This document shows, piece after piece, positions 1 to 12,624 of a DNA stretch of 64,000 bases. Position 1 is the first letter of the stretch; every line of letters begins with the position of its first letter. Below the pieces are notes generated by a model. It ran no database searches, was not told where the DNA came from, and saw only the letters and a program-made list of their open reading frames with translations. The position numbers were made by a program, and so were the translations under genes. Source of the stretch: Chaenocephalus aceratus (lineage: Eukaryota > Chordata > Actinopteri > Perciformes > Channichthyidae); contig CM043800.1 in the NCBI GenBank assembly GCA_023974075.1, forward strand, positions 27,372,952 to 27,436,951. Direction: 5' to 3'.

Positions 1-656
1 TATTAAACGTACAGATGTAAAAGCATTATTGTGCCAATCTTCTCATCTAACTTGCGCCATCTCCCAAAGTCCATCTTTTTCTTTATTAAACACTGCTTAA
101 AACTTCATTATAGTTTGTTATGACATTGAGTAAGTCTTTATAATTGTTGTTACCAATGCTTGTTAAATCCATGATAATTAACATGTCACATATAATATAT
201 GAACTTCTACTTCTTTTTCATGAGCACACATTGTTAAAGTGTGTCCAGCCTCCAATGGCTCAGAAAACGTTTTTCCCATGATGACGTGTTGCTCTAAGCT
301 GAGTCTGTACTTGTACAAACCTCAACTGTTCAAGGTTTACTGTGATGAGCTCATGGTACAATAACATGTCTACTGTAACCCAGACTAGAATGTGCCTCAA
401 CATGTTTCAGTAACTGGGTTGCTGAACTCGATATGTGGGAACATCACACTGCGGTATGAGAGTTTCTGTGTTGAAACAATGTTTTATTGCTTGTTTGTAG
501 TAATACCTGCAATACACAGTGAAGTAAGAGATCAAAGTTCGAACACAATCTGTTATCATAATGACAGAGTAGACGATAAGGCTCAGGTTGCAAATCACCA
601 GGATTCTTAGTTTTAGTGCCTCATTAGTACATAAATCCAATCAATGTGCACTCTAC
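1..656. other. pitpnc1 intron sequence, no feature seen
   Basis: AT-rich sequence lying 3' of the pitpnc1 exon on the minus strand, so presumably intronic. Short open frames on both strands show no family resemblance. No repeat was recognised. Confidence 0.5.
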
Positions 657-805
657 CTGCTCAGGTAGATCCGCTTCTCGGTCAGCTGACCCTGGCCGTG
701 CTGCGGGTGCATGTGGGCCTCATTCCTCATCACCTCCACCCCTTCTCCACCACCACTCTGCTCACAGCTGTGCTTACTGATCATGTACAGCTGCCCAATC
801 CTGTA
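657..805 (-). CDS. pitpnc1: pitpnc1 internal exon (phosphatidylinositol transfer protein, cytoplasmic 1)
   Basis: The minus strand reads 49 complete codons plus two bases between an acceptor ending CTCCAG (on the high-coordinate side) and a donor GTAGAG (on the low-coordinate side). The peptide starts YRIGQLYMISKHSCEQ, continues with GEGVEV and ends with GQLTEKRIYLS. This is the second segment of the StART-like PITP fold; the family moves phosphatidylinositol and phosphatidic acid between membranes in the cytosol. IGQLYMISKHS together with TEKR-YL-S fits PITPNC1 better than PITPNA/B or the PITPNM (RdgB) proteins. The exon would join a short first exon coding about 16 residues, which should lie at higher coordinates on the same strand. 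I searched by eye for its start (Met-Leu-Leu-Lys-Glu-Tyr-Arg) and did not find it. The next exon lies left of the window. The identification rests on remembered family sequence. Confidence 0.88.
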
Positions 806-3800
806 CTGGAGCCCGGGGAGAGGTTTTCAACGAGGTGTATGAAGATGGGGAGGGGGAAGAGAGGGAGACAAAAACAGTGATGAGAAAACATGAAGCACGA
901 AGCAAAATCATCAAAAGCCATCCAAGGTGACGAAATATAATTGAAGTGATTTTTGATTGTATTATCTCTGACATCCTAAAATAATACTACTTTACTTTTG
1001 AAACAACCCTCACTTTATAAAATCAATAAAAAGCACACTTGCTGGATTAATGTCCCACAGAGGTTTTTCAGTTACAGCCTCTCTTGATTTGGTTGGGCCA
1101 TCAGCATGTTGAGGTATAAATACTGTGCCCCCGAAAACAGACAAGGTGTGGGGTAATGCTTAATGCAAAAATGTAGTTTAACAGAAGTAGGCGTACACAT
1201 GGAGAAAGTGCAATGTCAGTGAAATGCAATATGTTCTCAAAGTGGGTTCCGTTTACATTTTTTAATTTTTTAATTGTACTGTTATTTCCCCTTGCTCTGT
1301 ACATACAACATTGATTGCTTGGTTTCTTGCCCTGTTAGACTGATCCCTCCTCTGTTGCTGTTACAACGTTTTTGCCTTTTCCTTCCTCTTTTTGGTGTGA
1401 CATTTTAAAGTCCTTTGAGGCCAGTTTGTGATTTTAAGCTGTCTAAATACAATTTTTAAGTGACTTCACATTTAAGAAGCATTTACACCGAAGGTGTCGG
1501 AGAACATTTCTTAACGCCACAAGGTCATATTACATTTTAAGGACTTCAATAACCAATCAATAATACCACCACAACTAGTCAATAAACCGCTTACTCCATC
1601 GAGGAAATTATAATAACCATCAACGACTTAGAGGAAGAGGTTGGGAGTGATGACAGAAAAATGTCCTGGCAGCAGGTTCAGCCATAGTTGCTGAGTGTGA
1701 TTTTGTCTCGACAGGCACTTACTCAGTGCTGCTTAGAAGCCCGCTTTGTATTTGCTCTTCATTTTGTAAACAGTTACTTGCTGTGTATAAAGATTTCCCT
1801 CAAGTGACCATATCTGACATCAACATTTAATTTGGCCGGTGAGGGTGAACGACTGGAGTCTAAATGAAAGAGGGGGATGGGACTTTGTTCTCTGCTGCAG
1901 ACCCAGTATGTGCTCGATGCTGATGAGGCGGGAGTGTTTCTCTTAGCGAGTCTAAAGAGGACGAGGCCTTTGGGCATCTGGAGCGGCCTGACTGATTCAG
2001 TTTCCTTTTGAACCATTTACACAATAATACTTCAGTTTATGCACTGATGCTGCTTTCTGTCTTTTCCTCCTCAACATTGTTTCGCTGTACATCATTGTGT
2101 TCCCTCTAATTGCAAACTTTTACAGACAATATGAACAAATTATACTGCAAACCACTAACGATTCTGCTGTGGCCGCCATACTGTAACTCATTGGGCCCTA
2201 TGTGTTGTTGTGCCACTAAAGCATTTCTTTAATTAAAAGTGGAAGATGAGGAGGCAGAGGGAAAGAGGAGGGCAGATCTCGATTTGCTATCCTTCACTGT
2301 GCAATGTTGACATCATTGTGGCTCTCCTCCTCCTTATTCCAATTACAGTGTAATGTCAACATTCAATATTTACTTATTGGGTATTCATGGGACTTAATTA
2401 ATCACAGCGATGGATGCTTTTACACCGTCTCAAGGCTAACAGACTACCGAGCAGCGAGCTCCTCCCACACAGGTTATGAATCTCTTTGACTGTCTAGAAA
2501 ACGTACTCCAATCACTATTATTATGCAATGTGAATGCCTTTTGATGAATGATGTGTGGATAGAACCATTTATCAAAAGCTTTTGGCATACTTTCTCCTCC
2601 AACAAAAATAAAGTCAAGTTAACAAGCTGTGAATTTGTCATGACTTCCTGAGTGTAAATATAGCTCATCATTGTGGGGTGGAGACTCTGCAGATAGTGTC
2701 AGTCTGATAGCAACTGGAAATGAAAGATTATATGATTAAAGTAAAGCTTGTGGCAACTTTCATATCCAGTGATCAAATGCTACTGTAAGAGCAAAAACTA
2801 GAATTTGTTATGTAACCGTGGATCTGTCCGCTGACAAAGACAATGAGCCTTTTTTTGCAAGACAAACACAAACACCTTTGTAAATATTTTTTATTAATTG
2901 TGTACTCAGCTCAACGGAAAGGGTATGAGAAGAGAATGACACATCTGTACACCTGCCAAGTCTAGTCTTTTTCTTTTGAGCAGTGTCAAGAAAGCCACAT
3001 TTAATCTTCCTTCTATGCTGCTTCAACTTATCATGAAGTTGCTTCTGTGCAAAGTGACAACCACAGGGCGGCTCAAGGACTCATTCGGCACGTGCACAGG
3101 AAGTTTGAAAACAAAAAAAAGGTGACTCCTTCACCATTGCCAGTAAGCAGAGCATTTCGGATGTCTTTTTATAGGTGTGTCATGTAAGATGCGGGCTGGC
3201 TAGCAACAGAAGAATTGCCGGTAAACATGTAACATTTCAACTGCATACTGGTTTTTATATCTGCTATTGATTCAGTTTCTCTTTCAAATTTCAAAGTTGG
3301 TGAGTTGGTAACCTGGTGATTTTTGGAGCACTGAATCAGTTCTTATGAGTTTTCTTTTGTGTCTGTCAATCTTGTTTTACGATGATCACCAAGTTGTTAC
3401 AGATGGACACCCTAAATAAAGATTAGCATTACTATTTTGTGGTTTTTTTGGAGTGGTAAAGGGGCTTTACCCACTATTATGCAACCTGAGCTGCAGCCGC
3501 CCCTGGCCAGATGTTCCCACAGCAGAACACAATAGCGAACATTCCCTAAGACACACTAAGCTGTATTGTGTTACCACTGAACTACTTCTTGGATATTTCA
3601 CACGTGAAAGTCTACACCATTCCCTTTATAAATTAATAAATGTATAAAGGGAAGGCAAGGGTAAGGCCTTTGTTAATGTCTTGGACTGAGGTAACTGTCA
3701 CGATTTGATACTGCCTCAAATAAGCTGCACTTAAACTTACATTACATTCAGGCGAAAGAGGATTTGCTGGCAGCTCAAGTTTCTCTGTGCCCTGAACTGA

Positions 3801-4470
3801 TACTGGAAATCCTATTTTGGACTGCTATTTGTCATTGTTGTGGTAACAGGTAGACTTGTAGAGGGGGAAGGGAAAGCACTGGGATGTGATGAGGACGTTC
3901 CTTTTGAAGGGCACTTGAAGGGAAGCAACTCAGTCTCCCCTCCCTCTTTTTTCCCAAGCGGGATCACCTTTGTTTATAAGCCTGCAGGCCTTTTTTTGAG
4001 TTTAGGTCTTGCAAAGCCGTAACCAGTCTGACTAGTTTTTTTTGCGCTGCGAGGTGTGCTAACGCATGTGAGGGAAGTAGTGAAGCCGACAGATGGGGAG
4101 ATAATTTAGACACAACAGCAGCGATATGATGCTGCCGGCCAGGTGTTGTGCTTTGGCTCCATCAGATTGGCCGAGACTGTTGATGCTGAACACACCGCGC
4201 TTACCCCAGTGTGCCAAAGCTCCCACAGAGCCGCCGCAGGAGGTCTCTGTGCTCTGTTGGCACTTTTCTTATCAGCACATTAACACTTTCCAGATAACAA
4301 GTTAACAATACTTTAACACTAGAAATAAAACCCCCCTCTTTCAATTTAAACTTGTAGAAGGGTTGTGTGTACGAGCGTGGGAAAGACAAACACACTTACC
4401 TCATCCACAGTCAGTGGCATACATATGCGGTATTCTTTCATCAACATGGTGCAGCTACAGAGAGGACTGT
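806..4470. other. non-coding stretch, pitpnc1 intron or intergenic
   Basis: No exon or RNA gene was recognised. The sequence is AT-rich with scattered short homopolymers. The only distinct structure is a perfect 11-bp inverted repeat with a 12-bp loop at 3620-3653. It would be pitpnc1 intron 1 if the missing first exon lies further right. Confidence 0.5.
3620..3653. repeat. perfect 11-bp inverted repeat (hairpin)
   Basis: The arms ttccctttata (3620-3630) and tataaagggaa (3643-3653) are exact reverse complements around an AT-rich 12-bp loop. No flanking duplication shows it to be a transposon end. Confidence 0.6.
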
Positions 4471-4473
4471 CTG

Positions 4474-4670
4474 GGGAGGCGTGTGGCGCAGTGGAGTAGT
4501 GCGTTGGTGTTCGGATCAGAGGAGTACAGGTTCAAACCCCGCTGCAGTCAGCATGTGGTTGTATCCCTGGGCAAAACACTTCTCCCCAAATTGCTCCTGT
4601 GGGGATTGCCCACAGTATAGAGTATGTAAGTCGCTTTAGATAAAAGCGTCTAACAAGTAACATGTAATGT
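4474..4670 (+). mobile_element. tRNA-derived SINE with LINE-type tail
   Basis: The 5' part has an A box (tggcgcagtgg, 4484-4494) and a B box (ggttcaaaccc, 4529-4539), spaced as in a pol III tRNA promoter. The 3' part contains gtaagtcgctttagataaaa and ends in a short ATGTAATG-like tail, the ending shared by many fish SINEs and L2-clade LINEs. It would be copied in trans by a LINE reverse transcriptase. It is not a tRNA gene, because no cloverleaf can be closed. Family assignment (V-SINE-like) is tentative and no clear target duplication was identified. Confidence 0.78.
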
Positions 4671-5419
4671 CTGTGTGAACTGTTTCTATCTCAGCTATCT
4701 CAGTTGCATAGTAGGCAGGCTCAGGCAAGCTGCACTGCTGCTCCACCACAGTGACCTTCTCTTCTTCCTTTGTTTTGCTGATGTCAGTAATCCAATGAGT
4801 TAAGTCCAGTCTCTCTCTGTCAATGAGTATCTGCTGTTTTCCTACTTTTTCCCTCCTCGCTCACTCCTCACAGCCCCGTCTCTCCTATTTTTGTTTCTCT
4901 TCCTCAATTAATCTCCTGCACCCGACTTTCTAGCTGCAGCCTCGCTTGCTTTTCTTGTTACTTCCGCTTTCACTTCTCTTGCTTTTGCCCTTTTCGGTTT
5001 GCTGTTTTTCCTCACTTAGTTTCTGTTTGCTTTCTTTCACCACAGTGAGAAAGTGGTAATTAGCTGTGAGCTAAGATTGAAAGGCAACCAACTCCACCTG
5101 CTCTTTCGCTTCTCTGCCTCCTTGCGCTTTGTTTAAATCCTCCTAAGACTCCTCATGTGTAACCTTGGTGTCTGCTCGGCGCTCCTCTCTTTCCCCTCAG
5201 CTGCCCTCCGCTGCTCTCAGTTCCTCAAAAATTCCTTTGCCTGTTCCCTCTTTATCTGTTTTGCTCTCCCTCCCATAGTATCCACTCCCCGCCCACTGTA
5301 CTTTACAACCAACTCACCTGTGTCACCTCCCCCCTTTCTCCCTCCCTCTCTCTGAACTTGATCTGTCCTTTCCTCTCTGTCGCCAACACTGTTTTCCACA
5401 CTCTATCATCTTTCTATAT
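4671..5419. other. pyrimidine-rich non-coding spacer
   Basis: A C/T-rich run (about 4800-5400) lies between the SINE and the hAT MITE. It carries a short open frame with no recognisable similarity. Confidence 0.4.
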
Positions 5420-5427
5420 CTGGCAAC

Positions 5428-6330
5428 CAGAGTTCCCGTTAGCCTGTAATTACCGGACTATGACCGGTAAAATATGCTGAAGACCAGCAAATCTAAATCT
5501 CTCAAAGTTTCCGGTCAAAATAATTTCCTTTTTAGCCCAATACCGCTTCACTTGCGCCACTTATGTAACAGACAAAAGAGTATGTGACAGACAAGAATAG
5601 TCAATTCTAATGTCTAACACTTAATATGGAGAAAGAGATGTCCTGTATGGGTTGATTGTGCGTTGATCTGTTGGTAATGCCTCGGGGTTCCGGTGGGCAT
5701 TACCATTATTACAAATGCATAATGCTGCGCTATATGCAATGCTGCACTATACTTTGCGGCCTCATCCGGTTGCATAGCGACGCTTATTGTTGAGGTTTCT
5801 TTTAATAAGCAGGCAGTCCTATCATTAGCTAGAACTAGCTGGATCTATATGGACATAAACGCGAGTAAAGTCTAATCTGGCGGGAGAGAGAGATCAGCTG
5901 CTGCTGACGAGTCGACACGCAGCTCTGCATAATCACATGCAGCGGTGAGCGGAGCAAAACACACACTTCAGGTTGGAATATCACACGTAGCTATTTTAAT
6001 TACCTCTCAAACTACCTAAACTAGTTATAGATATGTTTAGTTTTACTGTCGGGTCACTCATCACTAATCTGCGAGCTGCATGATACTGGCAGACTGTCAG
6101 GAGAGGGAGAGAGCGCCCCGTTTATTCCCGTGTTATTGTAAATTACTGTACACTTTTGAATAGTTAATCTACTATAATTAGTTTGTTTAATATCGAATCA
6201 TTTCAATTTGTTTTAAAGCTCAATAAATAACAAAGAAGACCTTTGACTGGCACTTTTCAAATGTTGTCCGGAAGATTTAAACTTTAACGGACATGTTGAC
6301 CGGCGAAAAAATATTCTAACGGGAACTCTG
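5428..6330. mobile_element. non-autonomous hAT-type transposon (MITE), 903 bp
   Basis: Both ends carry the same 15-bp terminal inverted repeat: CAGAGTTCCCGTTAG at 5428-5442 and its exact complement at 6316-6330. The element is flanked by a perfect 8-bp target duplication, CTGGCAAC, at 5420-5427 and 6331-6338. CAG...CTG ends with an 8-bp duplication are the hAT signature. A subterminal ACCGG motif also occurs at both ends. No transposase frame is present, so movement would have depended on an enzyme supplied in trans. The perfect repeats and duplication suggest modest age. Confidence 0.9.
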
Positions 6331-6338
6331 CTGGCAAC

Positions 6339-9300
6339 GCTAAGTAACACAGTTTGTTGACACCAGTCTTTGGGATTTGAATAACATTCCTCAGACCAGA
6401 CCTTAGACAAGCATGTTATGACATAGAAAATAAATGGCCGACAAACAGGGGTAGGTAGGGTGAGCCATTGGATTAAATATTACCAGAGCCATGAGAACTT
6501 TCATTAAGCACAGTGCCAGGCTCCCTTACATTGTATTACCTCCTGACCTTCAGCCAGGTTTAATTGAATCTGTGTTTAGTCAATGAGTAGAGCAATCGAA
6601 GCAGTCATAATTTCTCGCCTGTGTCCGTCCTTGAGTCGGCACCGCTCTCCTTTTGTGTGAGCGAGAGCTAACGGTGTCTGCAAAGCACATATTGTTGCCT
6701 CCTCATCAAATAAGAGAAGCAGATGTTCGGCTTCTCCGCGTCACTCTGACTGGGGCCCAAAACCAATAACCCGCCCTGGATTCTGACACTGGTGGAATTC
6801 ACTGGCTTTACTTTGTGCAGCCGTGAGACAAGAGCCAATGTGTCTCTTCTCTCCACGTACCCTCGCTATCATCCGCTCTGCAGTGAAAGTGCGGGGAAAA
6901 CAAATTCCTGGTGGGGATTGCTCCTATCTTATCAGATCAGTGTTTAGAGAAGGGAAGCCACTTCAGAGGGCTGAGGTGTGCTTTGCTTGTCTCTGCCATT
7001 TTCCCTAGCTCGACACACACAGAGCTCTGTCAGTGCCACAGTTTAAAGGATGATTGGTGAGAGTTTAGATGCCTGTTCAGCAGTGTGATGGAGTCATTGG
7101 TTGCTTTGATTGATTATTTATTTGTGGTTTGAGGGTTGGTTACTGGTAACCGTTGTGAGGAATGGCAGTGCTTTAGCTCACTGATCCTGCAAATCACGAA
7201 GCTGATCTAAAGACTGGTTTCTTGATTGATCAACGTATGGAAGAGACGTTTATTGTAGATGTATCGGGTGCTTTCTTTCAAAGGATTCAAGTCAGAGGTG
7301 TGGCTTGTTATAGGTACTAGAGGAGAGTATTTTCTAAATGTTTTTTCAATTATTTATTTAATTTTTTTATTATCTTTACATCCCAACAGCAAAAATAGAA
7401 AAACGGTATTGCCTGTTGCAAGACCACATAAGCCCCTAATCATATGGACTGGATAAAATGTTTCTGACATGCCTACCTAAACAAATTCTGCCAGACGGTC
7501 ACTGCACTCACTATCAGGTTGCGAGTCCTAGCAATAGCCGTGTTTGTTGTTTATGTTAATTAGTATATGTTAATGTTCATAGTCATTATTTTTGGGGGTT
7601 GGCTTTGGGAGAAGGCTGAAGAGACAGCTAGTCAGTGATGCCAACGTTGGGAGCTAGTCATGCTAGTTACTTTCACCAGTGAAGGTTTGATTGGATAATT
7701 TCATATTTTAGCTTTCTCTTGCTAACTTCTCAAGATACGAACCCGAGCTGTAATTATAGATCTGACCGTAGAGATGAAAAGAAATGAGGGGAGAGAGATG
7801 AAACAAAGGCCTCATTTACAGCGTGTATCAACATGTGATCTTTATCTGGATACATTATCTGGATAATCACATCTGATCAATGGGACATGGTATTAATAAG
7901 CTTTCTCCTTATCTTGAATCTGCCAGCACTGTGATCATGCAAATGCAAATGAGTTATCCGGGGCTGGCAGACTTGCTAGATACTGATACTTGTAGCTTTT
8001 TCCCGACAGAGGCTGAGTTTGGTGCATTCAGATCACAAAGTCCTGTGTGCATTTAAACATTGCATAAACATGTGTTTTTCCTCATATGGGTAAGAAAGCA
8101 ATAGTGTCAACATTTACCAGTCGGGCTCAAACTAACAGCACCAGGCCCTCATGCCACCACAATGTGTCATTCTATGCAAATGAAGATTCTGCAGCGTTTG
8201 TGTTGGATACTTCTGCTGAAGACCAGGTTCGGTTTTTCTTTTTAATTAACATTTTCATTTAATAGTTAAGCTGACAATGTATAGAGTTACTTAATTTCAA
8301 AAATATTATTGGGAAGTAGAAAACTATGATGCTTTGGTTGTGAAACTCTAATTCATCTTTCCTCACCTTCAGCTTTTCAATAACTTAAAAATTCAGCTGA
8401 GGAAGCAGTGCAATACTTCCACCTGAGTGAAACTTTTTGAAACTCGAAATAAGGACGGGCAGCTTCGACCAGAAGTCGTGTCCTGCAGGACGGAGGAGCA
8501 GCGGTGATGGAATTGGAGGGGACTTCATCACGGTGCTTACACCTATCACATCCCCTCACATCATCAAATGAAAAATGAATAGGTGCACTTAAAAAACTGG
8601 TGAGGTGTTCTTTGACCTCTGTGTTTCCTGCTTTGATTGTGTTCCAGCCTGTGTGTGTTTGACACAAAAGACAAAGTGTGTGTGTGTGACAAAGTGTCAG
8701 TGCTGTGATGGTGGTGAGCACTACCTATCTGGAACAAGGAAGAAGAAGCAGATCATTAACTAGTGGGCTGCCTGCCATTGCTGCATTACTGCCTCTCCAA
8801 TCTCAAGGTGTGGTCACAAGCCAAGGGCAAAGGTTCTCTTGTGTCCCTTCGGGGCGTGTGAAGGATGGACCGCTCCCTCCAGGGCCAGGATTAGCGGGGG
8901 CTTGGTGGAGGGCACAGAGTTGATAACTTTTTCATCTCACGGCAAGGTGAAAGGTAAGGCTTTAAGTGAGATTTAAGATGATGAATTCAGCTATTTGTGT
9001 GGATACGTTTTGACTGGTTTATGGGCTCATTGTTGTACATTGTGGTAAGTAGCAGCATCTCTTTGGGAGTGCGTTCAGATCCTCAGCCTCCCTCCCTCCA
9101 CTATCACGACAAGCCCGCTGGACGCCTCTGATCTCTGTTTTGGTCCAATCATCAAAAACCCAAAGTATTTAGGTCAGAGGGAGAGACAAGAGTAGAGAAA
9201 AGTAACAGTGAGAGAAGCAGAAAGTACACATTCCATTATTGTCCTCTGTTCATGGAGCGTCTCAAAGCACAAACGCCGCCAGATGCAACGGCGCAGCAGA

Positions 9301-9865
9301 CGAAGAGGAGGCTGGATGTTGTGCTAACATCTCTCTGTTGTGATGTGTAATGTTTCGTAAGTGGGGGGTCTTTGCATGATGTTTGTGTGGTTTTCTCCTC
9401 TGTGTTAAGATGTAAGCTTAGCCCTAATCTCCTTGTAGTGGAGTATCAGGCTTGTGCTAAGACATTGATTGGACCGGCTCTTTAATTGATACCACTGGAG
9501 GACCGCCTGCCAGGGGCATTGGGGCTTCTATGTGTGTCTGTGTGCTTTTTGTTGTGTTAGAAGTTGGAAGTGAATCCCCTGGTGACCTGGATGAAACGGA
9601 GCGCTCACTTATCTTTATCGAATCCCAATCTCGTGTTGTCAAGCTGTGTCCCATTGGGAAACACACGCGCACACCAGTGAGGAAGATGAGGTCTTATCTG
9701 ACATTGTTAGGGGCTCCACAAAGCATTCCAGGCCGGGCCAATCAGTGCAGCACCCCAAGATAACTTGCGCAAAAGAGAAACTGCAACCCAATATATTCAT
9801 TCCAACACACAGACACATAGAAGAGTTGCATGTGTTGTGCACCATATATTAACACATATCATATA
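6339..9865. other. non-coding stretch, nothing coding recognised
   Basis: No exon, RNA gene or clear transposon end was seen. Overlapping octamer motifs (ATGCAAAT twice, 7937-7950) are the only local pattern noted, and they can occur by chance. A 114-codon minus-strand frame at 8377-8721 resembles no family I know. Confidence 0.45.
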
Positions 9866-9880
9866 ACACACACACACACA

Positions 9881-9943
<63 letters not shown>
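9866..9943. repeat. compound (CA)n-(CGCA)n microsatellite
   Basis: A run of CA repeats passes into about twelve CGCA tetramers and back into CA. Alternating purine-pyrimidine with CpG steps is favourable for Z-DNA. Confidence 0.95.
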
Positions 9944-11228
9944 CTAGCTCTGGTAATCAAATCCTGAGACTCCCAATTATACAAAAAGAATAATTCATTT
10001 GCAGCTTTTATCCATATGCATGAGCCCACAGTATAGACTGATTTTCATACATTGTTGTACATATATTCCCACATGTATTATGGATGTTGTTTGAAATTGT
10101 TCTTAAATGTCATCATTAATGTGAACAAGAAACAACAGTGACAGCTCACATCAAGAGAGAAGAGTCAAAATGGGGTTTTGTCTCTGCTGAGTTTGTGTGT
10201 GCAAAGGGAAAGATAAAGGGTCCAGATCTATTCTATAGTTTACATTATTCCTTTGTGTATTTGTGAGTCTGAGAGAGAGAGAGGGTGAGGGAGAGGGAGA
10301 AAGACAGAGAAGGGGAGGGTAAGGGAAGGAAAAAAAGTGTCCTTATGTGCATTGGAGGCAGCCAGAAGCCAGTGTGTATCTAAAGGCGTTCAGAGCAGGG
10401 ATGATCAGAGGGTGTGAGCCCAACACATTCATCAGGGCTCTCCACAGGGACAGAAGTTGAGGCGCACCACAGAGACGAATAAAAATGCTGCGGACTGGAC
10501 TGTGTGAAAGGGGAAGGACAGCGGAATGGTTTAGGCTGCGTTCAGTGTCCGCGTGAGATAGAGGCAAGCACTGTGGCCCTCAACTTTTTACTATTCTGCA
10601 CATTGCTCCTGAAAGGAAATCCAATTGCCTCACTCTACCCTGTGTGTGAGAGCGGGAGGAAAAGGGGAAAAAAGATGGACTCAGTGACTGAATGCAAAGT
10701 AAATGCACACATAGTGAAGTATGCCAGGTGGAGGAATTTAAAGAAGGTCTTAGTGCAGTTCTTAAAGGTGCCTCCTCTCTTCTTAACCAAACCCCTTAAA
10801 CACTTTTGATTCAATCTCATCCAACATTCCAATCAGGGCCGGCCCAGGGGGGGGGGGGATGCCTCTGGTTGGGACTTTCGTTGATGGCATGTTCATACAA
10901 GAGTTGTTTGTACCTTTGAGTGAAAGTAAATGTGGACTTTCTGGCTTGGTTTGACAGTTAAATGTTGTTGAGGAGACACTTTGGAAACTCATTTCCCTGG
11001 AACGGAATTTGGTTTTTACATAAAATAGTATTTCTGCTTGAAATGCCCATCCCTAATTTCCTCTGGTGAAAAGTATTTGTATACAATCTATTGGGACAAC
11101 TTTCTGAGCCTAAGTTAAAGCTATCTTTATATTGTGATGAATAGCAATACAAATATAATTATTGTCTGAGATACATGTGGAACAGCACTGTTGTGTCGAG
11201 CTGTGCATGTATGATATGCATATGATAT
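9944..11228. other. non-coding spacer with a poly-G tract
   Basis: No exon was recognised. A GGCCGGCCC palindrome followed by an uninterrupted poly-G run occurs at about 10838-10859. The former resembles the start of some fish hAT elements, but no partner end or duplication was found. Confidence 0.4.
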
Positions 11229-12608
11229 CAGTGTTTCCCACAGATCTGAAATATACTTGGGCGGGTGATGGCAGCGGGCGGGGGGGGGGGGGGGTGCCCG
11301 AAAAAAAAAGAAAAAGTTTTAACAACATGTTTATTTATTGACTTTTCATTCCTGTATAATCATTTTGCGCAAAGATGGCACTGTTTGTCAGAGCACTTCA
11401 TCCTTCTGGGATTTCATGAAGAACAGCTCCAACGCCTGTATGTATGGGAACACCTCTGGTGCTGGTCCATTAACTGCCAGTGTTTCCCACAGATCTGTTT
11501 CCCACATATCTGAAATAGCGGTAGTGGTGGTGGGGGGGGGGGGGTGTGTAACGTGCAACAACATTAACTTTTCTGTTGGTCGCTTGTTAGCAGACCCTTC
11601 ACGCGATGGCAGAGCAAACAGGTACAGGCAGGGCCCATAATGATAGCCCTATAGTTTAAATCTACTACCCACACATGAACATATGGAAATGTGTTAATAT
11701 TTAAAAAAATGTATGTATTTATAAATGTATTTAGGAACCTATCCATGTGATTTTTAGTGGGGGTCGACCTCAAATCCTCTATGGGGGTCCAGGGGCATGC
11801 CCCCCCGGTAAGATTTTATTTTTTATTTTGGAGTTAAATGCATCAATCTGGTGCATTTTGAGGGGAAAATATAGAGACTAGATCTATGGAAACACCTATA
11901 TTAAACAGAACTGTATACATTTCAATAATCATAAAATCATGGCCATAACCAATAACATACCATTTCCAATATGAAAAAAACACTGAACCTTGTTTATTAA
12001 TTTATTTTTGGTTCATTTATAGTTGTGAGTGTGTCTGTGCTCCTGAATCAGCCTCTCCTGTCTCCCTCCTCTCCCCCCTGCTCCTCTTTGAGGCAGCAGC
12101 AAAGACTAGTTTTCTCTCAACAAGTTTTAAAAGTGTATCTTACCTTTTTTCACCTTAATATGTGTTTACATAACTGGTGACCACACCGTTTGAGACCCAC
12201 TGAGAACTTAGACTAAGTTAACTATCTAAACACTCCTTTACCTCACCTGAGCTGAGCTTATCCCGAGCTTGAATGACACACAGAGACCAATCAAGGGCTT
12301 TGATTTATGATCTGTATGACAGTGGCCATGTCGGCAGGCCACATCATGTGGACAGCCAGTCACCCTGTGTGAGGCAGGCCACTTAACAGGCCAGAAGGAG
12401 GCGAGATCAGTGCAAAGGAGCGAGGGATCATTGTCCACAAGTTAATTGATCGCATATGGCGTCGTGGTCACGGACGAATAAAAAAAAAAATTATAAAAAA
12501 AAAATTATTAAAAAAAAACAAACCTAAATGGGTCGCGAAATATACTTGGGCGGCCGTTAATATACCTGGGCGGCCCGCCCAAGTATAGTCTATGTGTGGG
12601 AAACCCTG
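11229..12608. mobile_element. hAT-like non-autonomous element, partly self-nested
   Basis: The left end starts CAGTGTTTCCCACAGATCT and soon reads tatacttgggcgg. The right end, reversed, starts CAGGGTTTCCCACACATAG and reads tatacttgggcgg, so the two ends form a long imperfect inverted repeat. A second copy of the left end occurs internally at about 11479 (cagtgtttcccacagatctg), implying duplication or insertion of a relative. The flanks tatgatat and gatatatg do not form a clean 8-bp duplication. A-rich runs (12478-12520) and two poly-G tracts lie inside. No transposase frame is seen. Confidence 0.6.
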
Positions 12609-12624
12609 GATATATGTATATGTA

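Noticed and set aside
4484..4539. Functional tRNA gene
   Set aside because: Pol III A and B boxes are present but no acceptor or anticodon stems close, and the 3' half is a LINE-type SINE tail.
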